The position numbers were made by a program, and so were the translations under genes. A DNA stretch of 64,000 nucleotides, from contig JAUMIR010000004.1 in assembly GCA_030847615.1 (NCBI GenBank), positions 75,547,001 through 75,611,000 on the forward strand. The letters are read 5' to 3'. This document shows, in pieces, positions 55,735 through 64,000 of the stretch. Under the pieces are notes generated by a model, which was not told where the DNA came from, did no database searches, and saw nothing but the letters and a program-made list of their open reading frames with translations. Every line of letters begins with the position of its first letter. Position 1 is the stretch's first letter. The DNA comes from Gambelia wislizenii (Eukaryota > Chordata > Lepidosauria > Squamata > Crotaphytidae).

Positions 55735-56165
55735 ATCCCAAGGTCATCCAGTCTAACCTCTTGCCGTAAATTATCCCTGACAGATGGCCAACAAACCTCT
55801 GTTTTTAAAAAGCTCCAAGAGAATAGAATCCAGCACCTTCCAATGTATGTAGTCTGTAACCACTGTCAACAGCGCTTATGGTGAGGACGTTTTCCTCATG
55901 TTTAATTGGAATCTCCTTTATTGTGATTTGAGTGCATTGGTTGAGTCCACCCTCTGGAGCAGCAGAAAACAAGCTTGTGCCAGAAACTTTCCACATGACA
56001 GCCCGTCAGATGTTTGAACATAGCTATTATATCACCTTTCAGTCTTCTCATAGGGCTCGGTTTTCACACTTTACCATCTTAATCACCCTTCTCTAGACAC
56101 ATTGCAGTTTTTGATATCCTTCTTAAACCATGGTCCCCAGAACTAGCCAGTATTCTAGAAGTACT
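55735..56165 (-). mobile_element. Old CR1 3' end
   Basis: Diverged reverse-strand CR1: GGTCATCCAGTCTAACC, GACAGATGGCCAACAAACCTC, GAGCAGCAGAAAACAAGCTTG, GATATCCTTCTTAAACCATGG. Same order as 9777-10260, with indels. Confidence 0.85.
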
Positions 56166-59100
56166 TGAAACAAGTGGTGCAGAGAAACCACCAATATAAA
56201 ATACTCACGATAGTGTCCTTTATGCTTTTCTCCATGCTATCTTAATCCCCAAACATAAAAAAACCTGCTCAAGCAAGGAAGTATTACAGAGCTTTTGGAA
56301 ACTGTTCAAACACTAGGATTGGTATGTTTTTAGAGTGGATTTTTTAAAAAATATTGTATTGCAGGACCCTATTCAGGTATGTTTGCTTTTGTGGATTGCC
56401 ATTGTGGACAGCACTGGTACAGCAGATACTTTACATGTAAAAGTCCTCGGTTTATTCCCAGCATCTTGAGGTAAGATGGGAAAAGCTTGCTGTCTAAAAC
56501 TGTGGAGAATCATTGCCAGTCATTTTAGACAATTCTGAGCCAGTTTAAATAATTGTCTTACTCTATGCAGGACAGCTTCCTGTGTTCCTATATCTTACAG
56601 CCTCCAGGAAGCAGTGTGAAAGTCTGTTAAACAAGCTCTGTGTCTGCATTCCACTGCAGGTGTACTGCATGCCTCCTGCCAAAGAGGAAAATGTGTGGAG
56701 TGAAGGCTGAGCAGAAGAAGCGTTAGGCAGAGGATTGGTATTGCTAGGGTTACATGTATTCCAGGTCATGAAGATGGTTTTCAGCCTATGCGCTATGTTT
56801 CAGGATGCATTCTTACATCCATCATATGCGAGACAATGTGGAGAATTTCCATGTGGTGGCTGCTTCCATTGACTTCAGCAGCACAACCTGCTGCTTTGAA
56901 AATGTCAGATCATTAGCATTTTTCTGTTACTTCTGTGGTACTTCTATGGTGGTCATACAGACCACAGTCACAGTTCTTAGGGAGAAACGGGTACCACAGC
57001 CATGGTATGGCCATCAAAGGCACCCCAGTGTGTGTGCTGTATGCTTGATATATATCTGTGGTGAATTTAAGGGTCCAAAGATTTCTTTTTGCTGCTGGAG
57101 GAAATGACATAAAGATTTATTGCCTCCTCACACTTGAACATTTTCAGTACCGAATTTGTTTTTTAGGATAAGGGGCAGCTTTCAATTGATGCTCTTAATG
57201 AGCAAGCCAATGGCATGAGATAAGTTGTTTTCTTTTCTTGATGGTAGCCTCAGTGGTCAGTACACTTCCAGTTTTAATCAGACTCATTGAATAACGATTT
57301 TAATTTTGCTTCATCACCAATGCTTTTCTAAGTGCTGTGCCATAAATTACAACAGAAGTTGATTAACAGATGTTAATGAAGAGTGGCCTTTCATCTTTAG
57401 ATCTTCTCTGTGACATTCTCTCTTTTCATACATTGCTGAAACTAGTGGAAGAATGCCCCTTTTATTTACTTTTCACAGAATCAGTACAAATAGGTTAAAT
57501 GCTTGTCTCCAGCCATTGTAAACCAGTTTCAACACCTGTGATTCTTCCAGTGATTATAAATGGCATTATAGTTAGTTTCATGAATTCACATGCCATTGCT
57601 CACTGCAGAGCAATGACTATTAGCTTGCTTGTAACGATATATTGGACAAGTTGGCACAGATCCAGAGTAGTGAATCAATTTCTCAGATAGTATTTAAACA
57701 CAACTCAGTGTTACTAGCAAACCAAGCTGTGTGTAGCAAACCTGATTTATCCGTTCAGTTAACAAAAAGAATGAGTTGTTATTGCATCCTCAGATGTAAT
57801 AGCACATAACCATTAACTAATGATAAAATAATTTTGGTTAGGATGGAGTGATCATAGAATAGTACCCAGTCACAAATAATGGCTATCAGATGAGCATGAA
57901 AGAGAAAGGAAGAACAAATAGCACAGAGGTTTCCTTGATTTCTGTTTTGGGTTGTTTTACTCTGATGAGTTTGCACAAGAATAATTGAGGGAGGGGAAGA
58001 TTCTAAATAAGTCCTTGGGTTTCATGAGATAATGGGCTGTGCTATTTGGCACTGTTCCTCAATCAGAAGAGCTAGAACTTTCCTTTTGAAATCTGGTGTT
58101 CTCTAGATTCATAGTATAAGCTTGAAGACATGAAATACGCACAGCCCAGATTTTAAATGACAGAACATCATACTGTGTCTAGCATGGCTAAAGCCTGTTT
58201 TGTGGAAACACTGAATCAGCTGTATTGAAACAGGTGGAGCTTGCTGCCTCCCAGTGTTGTCTTTCAGAAGTGTTCCCCCCTTGTTAACTTTTCCTAAGTC
58301 TGTCATATATTTTATTACTATTATTTTTGGTGGACCTTGTTTTCACAGCCAGCTGTGCTGTGCCAACAAAAAAATTGCCAGGAAATTTATTATGGGTATT
58401 ATTGTCAAGACAACAAGTGTAAGGTTGACAAGAAGTGAGGTTGCCATCACCTCTCTTTGACAGAGGCTCTATGAATAGGTGCACAACAAGCAGAGTCAAA
58501 AGGTGGCACTTTTCTGCATTATAACAATGTAGTGATGAAGAAAGCTATGTATGTGGAGTGTCTGTCTCTTTAAATATTTTAGAGATACAAGATTCTTAAT
58601 AATTCTCCTAAGAATTTTAAAAGGCAACATTTCTAAAGAGACCATTAAAAAAAAACCCCTACCTTTAGCCCAGAATCTTTCTATACTTCCACTTCAGCCT
58701 GAACCTATGTATGAAACCTGTAGTAATCTAAAATAAATTAGGACCGCAGTCACCTGAAAAGTTAATGCTTCATTTCAGCCCTCAGTCAACGTCTACTGAC
58801 TTCCAAGACAATTATTGTAGTTCTCCTCATCATTTCTAGGCTTAAGAAAATGATTTCTGTTTCCTAAACTCTGTGTGCTGGTTTTTATTCATTTTATCTT
58901 TTGATTTGCACATGTGAACAACTGTTTACAGAATTTGTGGTTCAGAGATGTGAGCAGAAATGGTTATTTTCTCATTTGCTTACACATGCCATGTTAGCCT
59001 TAATAATAACAAAGCTAGCAAAACAGAAAGTTCTATGGCCTTTTAGGCAATCTCTATGACTCTCATGGGCATGGTGGGTCCAGTTTAGCATGATGCTGCC

Positions 59101-60733
59101 CCACATCTCAACACAAGGTGCTCAGCATCTAAAGTGGATATTTACCTGCTTTTTAGGTGCTATCAGAAGGACAGTTAAGTTCAACATAGTAATTCTGTTA
59201 GTTACCAAGGCAATGTCCTTTGTTGGACTAACTTGGATTGCCATCATTTCCCCCCAGAAGAGATTGCCTTGCCCCAACACTGGGGCAGGCAAAAATTAGT
59301 CCAGGACAGGTTTTCACAGCATGGTCATGCAGTAATGTGGAACACTGCATCAATTTGTTGCCAGTCACCCAGCTGCTAGCTACATAGAGCCTTTCTGTTG
59401 AGGGTGGGGAGGTAAAATGTCTAGACCCATGTGTTTGTTAGTTATATATGGTCGCCATCATGTTTGTCTGCACCCCCCTTTGGCTTTTAGCATAGTAAAG
59501 ATAATTTGCATCCAAGGGAGCTTTTACACATCATAGTTTTCAAACTTTTCTTAGTTTTTCAGTATCTAAACCATCAGTATTTGGAATCCTCTTGCAGAGG
59601 AATTTATCAGAGAATTTTCAGTAAGTATATATTTGGATTCATTGTACATAACACTTTATCTATGGCTGGAGCAAGAACTACAGACTTGAGTAATAATAAC
59701 TGAATCTAACTCACTTCACAATGACATTATGAAGATTAACTGGTGTTTACAAAGGGTTTGTTTGACATAAGTGCCAAGAATTATTATTATTGACATTGCT
59801 TTGCACATCAAATATAGTCCTTGGTTGGTTGTTACTTTGCTTTACATTCAGTGTGAAAGGGGTGTCTGTGATTTCTGATATATGTTCTGTTGCCTCATAG
59901 TGGATGTGTCTGTACCTTTTGGTTGGGTAACTGTCTTGTCCCTCATGAAAGAAGGGGCCTTATTTATTTGTAAATTTTATTAATATTCTTCCCCTATGTT
60001 ATATGTGTTTCATGTGGGTTGTTGACCTTCCTTGTGTTCTTGGATGGCAGAAAAGCAGGACAATGCTGTTTTCTATGCTGTGGTGCCATTTCCTTCCCAA
60101 TGGTGAGGGAACCTGCATTTGGCAGTATTTTTCCTTATAAGAAGGTGTTAAAAGTGCAGGAGCTCTGTCCCATGTGAACTGTGGCCACCTCATGACTGTG
60201 TCCTCCATGAATTTTCAGCTCTGGTCTTCTGGAATTCAAAATTCCTGCAGTTACCTTTTTTTGGTTGAATGGTCTTGTTTAGAGGAAAGAATCAGAGCGT
60301 TTAGGCTGGAGATGTTACCAGACTGAAGCCTTGGAAAGGTGAGCCTGTGATCAATTCACTAAGTATACTGGAAGAAATATAATTGCAAGAAGGAAGTCCC
60401 ATTTCCCCAGTAAGTGATTCATTCTGAAAAGCCCAGCCAGCGAGGCAGATCTCAAGCTCTTACAATATGCAGTTTTCTTCATAGTTACTTGTAGTGATGT
60501 CTTTGATGCTGACTCTCTCTGATGTGTCAGGAAAAGCACTTGGGGATGCCCAGCTGTTTTGGCTGTACAAGTTGCTCTGTGATTTTTCTTCAAGTGGCTC
60601 CTGCTGTGTATCTCTGTTCATTCCCATTTTGTGTCTCATCCAAGTGTAGCCTTCAAAGCGAAGAGCATTAGCAGTGCCATGTGATTGAGGAGCGCTCGTG
60701 TCTTATTTTAATGTGCACTAAGAATGTATCCAA
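56166..60733 (+). other. Possible long FRS3 3' UTR or 3' flank
   Basis: About 4.6 kb of mostly unique, AT-rich sequence with few transposons and no recognised exon. AATAAA also occurs at 58732-58737. The low repeat content and the convincing poly(A) context at its end suggest transcribed UTR, but no sequence feature proves continuity with FRS3. Confidence 0.35.
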
Positions 60734-60739
60734 AATAAA
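60734..60739 (+). terminator. Candidate polyadenylation signal
   Basis: AATAAA in CCAAAATAAATTAAATC, followed within 30 bp by GU-rich TTTTGGAACGTGTGGCTT. Best-looking plus-strand 3' end after FRS3. Use as the FRS3 site is inferred. Confidence 0.45.
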
Positions 60740-62086
60740 TTAAATCTGATGATTATCTTTTGGAACGTGTGGCTTATTTTGATTTGTGAGCAAGAGCTAC
60801 ATGATTAGCTGTGATAACAACCACGAGTCTGATAGTATCTTCCTTTTGTCCTGTAGTCCAAGACTTCTATATTATTTCTGTCCTTAGACTTACATAACCT
60901 TTTCCAGATCTTACAGTGAAAGTCCTTGTGAAATCTATACTTGTGTAAAGGCTTGGCCCTATTTATAGATATGTACTGGGTGTAGGTGATTAGCAAGATC
61001 CAAAATATTCTTACCTTTGAAACATCTAATGCAAATGGTTAATGGATGCAGCCAGTGTTGAATAACCGGGAGAATCCAAATCATCTTGGAGTCCAAGTTA
61101 TAAGCATTGCCTCTTACCACTGAGGAAACTTATCTAGGCTAGCAAGACCAGAAGTTGTGAACTCAAATGATGGGTTTGGTTTATAGTAGATCTTTACACA
61201 AAGGGTTCCCTGCTGTGCAGAAGCAAGCCTCCTTTCTTCCAGAAGCTTCTAGAGTTTCTCACAAGAATGCTGATAATCTCATGTTCTTATCTACTGAAAA
61301 TGCCAGGCTAAAATGAATAATGCAATGAGGCCTTGAGCCTATGCTAAGAAGAAGCTTAACTCTCTGTGCCTATTTGAGCTGCATGGTAACATTCTGCAAA
61401 CCAAGCACGAACCCCAAAACTATGCCCCTTGCTAGTAAATGCCATCACTACACCTAGGTTATCTTTTAATGTGCGCCCTTGAAGAAAGTTTCCTCTGAAA
61501 TGCATTAGGTCTATCAATAATACAAAGTTGGTGGGGTTGTGTGTTCTTTTCTAATTTTGGGTTGTAGTTAATCCTGCCTGTTCTCCCTCTGGTTTCGACA
61601 TCAAAATGGATAACCATACAGGAGTTGTTTGAACCACCACTATCTGGGAACTGGAAAACATGTAGAGGTTTTCCCTACCTGGTGAAGTTTAATTGAATAT
61701 ACAAGCTTGATGTGGCTTAAAATACTGAATTTGGAACTGGGAAACCCCGGTTGAAATCTGCTCAGCCATGAAAGTTACTAGGTGAGAAGAAGAAACAATG
61801 ATCTTGAGTATGAAGCCATCACTCAGGCCAATTTATATGATTGGGATGATAAATTAAAATGTTTGTCTGAGGCCTGATGAAGGGTGAGTTCAGTTCTAAT
61901 GTAAAATGTTACATAAGCTGGAAGCCAATCCAGTGTGCTGTTTATCAACTTTTAAAAAAATCCAGCATGCTTAAATGCAAGCCAACAATATCTTAACAAA
62001 ACAATCTGATACTTTCTGAGACCTGGATCTTTGCTCTCAGCAAATGACCACAAGGAGAATTTAAATTCTTGTGAAGTAGAAGGCAT
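60740..62086. other. Unassigned 3' flank
   Basis: No exon or repeat end recognised. Confidence 0.45.
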
Positions 62087-62322
62087 CCATAGGTTTTCTG
62101 TGGTTTTTTTCAGGCTGTGAGGCTGTGTTCTGGAAGTTTATTTCTGCATTTCACCTGCATCTATGGCTGGCATCTTCAGAGAATGGTTGGGTAGGAGTGT
62201 GTGGCACTCCTACCCAACCATTCTCTGAAGATGCCAGCCACAGATGTAGGTGAAAAACAGAAATATACTCTTCCAGAACACGGCCTCACAGCCTGAAAAA
62301 AAAAACATGGAAAACCTATTTA
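62087..62322. mobile_element. Penelope terminal-repeat palindrome
   Basis: Two Penelope terminal repeats of about 110 bp face each other. The left starts at CATAGGTTTTCTGTGG and ends GGTTGGGTAGGAGTG. The right mirrors it, CACTCCTACCCAACC to GGAAAACCTAT, around a 5-base centre TGTGG. Arms match closely, with small indels. No coding sequence between them. Confidence 0.9.
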
Positions 62323-62659
62323 AAATATTGTTTGTGTCATATATTATGAAGTCTGTTGTAGATATCAATTTAAATGAACAAATTCTTCAGACATGCTCCT
62401 ATCTTAGCACTAATTAGTCAATATCCTCTTCCTGTCAACATGAAGATGGTGTTCAGGTGCTGCCCGCTGTTATGATCAGCAATGAGTGTAATCTGACCAT
62501 TGGCCAGGTGTGCATGTGGTTGATGGAAGTCGTTGTTGAATACATACGGAGAGTGCCAGGTTGCCTACCCTGATCTACAGTGTTAAGTTCTACACATTCT
62601 GGTCAAATGTATGTAAACTATTTTCAAACAAGATACACTACATCCACAGCATTCTTCTT

Positions 62660-63120
62660 CCCTCCCCCCCTTTTAAAAATGAGGACAACATTTGCCCTCT
62701 TCCAGTCTGCTGAGACCTCTCCTGTTCTCCAGGAATTCTCAAAGATTACTGACAGTGGTTCTGAGATTACTTCTGCCAGTTCTTTTAATGCCCTTGGATG
62801 AAGTTCATCCGGCCCTGGAGACGTGAACTCATTTATACTGGCCAGGTATTCCTGAATTGGTAATTTCAGGTAATTGTCTCATTACCAATTCTGTATTTCC
62901 CCTACTGTATCATCTGCTCCATTTTCTCCAAGTTGAGCACTGTTCCCCCTTTGGGAGAAGACTGAAGCAAAGAAGGTGTTACGAAGTTCTGCCTTTTCTC
63001 TGTCCCCTGTTAGGCTTTCACCATCTTCGCCACACAGCAGCCTTACCATTTCCTTGTTCTTCCTTTTGATACGGACATAACCAAAAACCAAACCTTTGTA
63101 TTGTTTGTAACCTCTCTAGC
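62660..63120 (-). mobile_element. CR1 internal fragment
   Basis: Reverse-strand CR1 corresponding to 11140-11580 of the larger copy: GACAACATTTGCCCTCTTCC, GTTCATCCGGCCCTGGAGACG, CTTTTGATACGGACATAACC. Truncated both sides. Confidence 0.9.
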
Positions 63121-63935
63121 AAGCCTGCCGAAGGTACTTTGCCTAATGGACATGAAGGTGCTTCTTCCTCAGCTAAAACTAGAAGGATGAGCAGACTCTA
63201 TATTCAGAGGTAGCCTCCGAATACCAGATGCTAGGACAACCAACAGTGGAGGGCTCTTGCTGTCTCCACAACCTCTTTGTAAACTGTATTGGGAGCAACA
63301 TGACGACTAGATGTTCTGATTAAACATCACTTTTTATGTTACCAATGCTCTTTATGTTAACCCAGTGTTTCTGAATTCTGTGTGTATACCTTTTAATGAT
63401 TTCTGACTGTGAATTAAAGCTAAACGCCTGCTATACTTTGTGGTTTTCCTCATGTCTTGATTTCTTGCATTGGGATTATATACACAAACAAATCCACAAG
63501 GGTTGTGTCTAATTTCATTCTTTATGGGATCTTGCTGGTTTTATTCAGATTTCTAAACCAGTTTTTAGCAGTTTCCAAACTGTATACAAAGCAATGGCCT
63601 AAAATACATTACTGTCTCCATTTCAAAAATCATTATGGCCACAAACTTGGATCGCTTTAAAAATATATTAGGGAATCCACGAAGGTGAAGAATACCAAAG
63701 GCTACTAGTCATGATGGCTATATTCTACCTTCATTATCCAACAGGCAGAAATGCAGGCACTGGATACTAGGGAACATGATTGGGAGGGTACATTCATATC
63801 CTACCTGTGGGCTTACCATAAGCATCTGGACGATTATGCTAGAAATAGAAGAGTCATCTAGATAGACCTTTGGTCTGCCCCAGATGGTCTATGTTTCTAT
63901 AAGAATTAAGCAACAACAAGAGTCTAAATATCATG
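63121..63935. other. Unassigned sequence
   Basis: No exon or repeat end recognised. An ATTAAA at about 63413 has no supporting context. Confidence 0.45.
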
Positions 63936-64000
63936 AAGGTACCAGATCCTGTCTGATCTTGGAAACTAAACAGGGTCTGGCTGTAGGAAATCATTAAGCA
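63936..64000 (+). mobile_element. 5S rRNA-derived SINE, cut by window end
   Basis: The head GGTACCAGATCCTGTCTGATC, TTGGAAACTAAACAGGGTC matches the 5S-like part of copies at 28190 and 38868. The rest lies outside the window. Confidence 0.8.

Noticed and set aside
56805..57107. Possible exon of a downstream gene
   Set aside because: Frames on both strands, no domain, no flanking splice consensus and no match to expected neighbours such as a pepsinogen.
1..64000. CRISPR arrays, operons, phage or bacterial systems
   Set aside because: Spliced vertebrate gene, CpG islands, SINEs and LINEs throughout; tandem repeats present are microsatellites, minisatellites or transposon cores.

Overview
The window is vertebrate nuclear DNA, almost certainly from a squamate reptile and most likely a lizard. 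One multi-exon gene sits among dense squamate-type repeats. These are CR1 and RTE/BovB-like LINEs, tRNA-derived Sauria-type SINEs with BovB-like tails, 5S-rRNA-derived SINEs, Penelope-like elements with GIY-YIG endonuclease, Tigger-like and hAT MITEs, and palindromic MITEs. There are no operons, CRISPR arrays, functional tRNA or rRNA genes, or prokaryotic signals.

The only host protein-coding gene I can support is FRS3 (fibroblast growth factor receptor substrate 3), on the + strand. Five coding exons lie at 44366-44431, 45038-45224, 50337-50498, 51296-51453 and 52917-53852. Splice phases are consistent throughout and the exons join into a 502-residue protein. It has an N-myristoylation start, an IRS-type PTB domain and six tyrosine docking motifs (four Grb2-type YxN, two Shp2-type). 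A CpG island at about 32.15-32.72 kb carries a (CGG)8 tract and a good splice donor at 32588, and is the likely promoter and first noncoding exon. The 3' UTR may run to a poly(A) signal at 60734. A near-consensus CTCF motif lies at 31160-31174, about 1 kb upstream of the island.

Layout: 0-14.4 kb is repeats (Tigger-like MITEs, a SINE, a Penelope element of about 1.6 kb, a 2.2-kb antisense CR1) and unassigned sequence. 14.44-15.18 kb is a second CpG island whose gene I cannot identify, with a consensus minus-strand donor at its left edge. 15.2-30.4 kb is a repeat graveyard with several readable nested insertions: hAT inside SINE, CR1 inside CR1, and three elements inside an old LINE. 32-54 kb is the FRS3 locus with transposon-filled introns. 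54-64 kb is the 3' flank or long UTR with older CR1 pieces, a near-perfect Penelope palindrome at 62.1-62.3 kb, and a 5S-SINE cut off by the window end.

I did not find a new multi-gene system. The observations most worth checking are the fold-back Penelope terminal repeats, the dated nested insertions, a recurring 0.6-kb inverted-repeat element family with 3-bp duplications, the orphan CpG island, and a fourth Grb2-type tyrosine motif in this FRS3. Calls rest on reading the sequence and recalled family features; no database search was possible.
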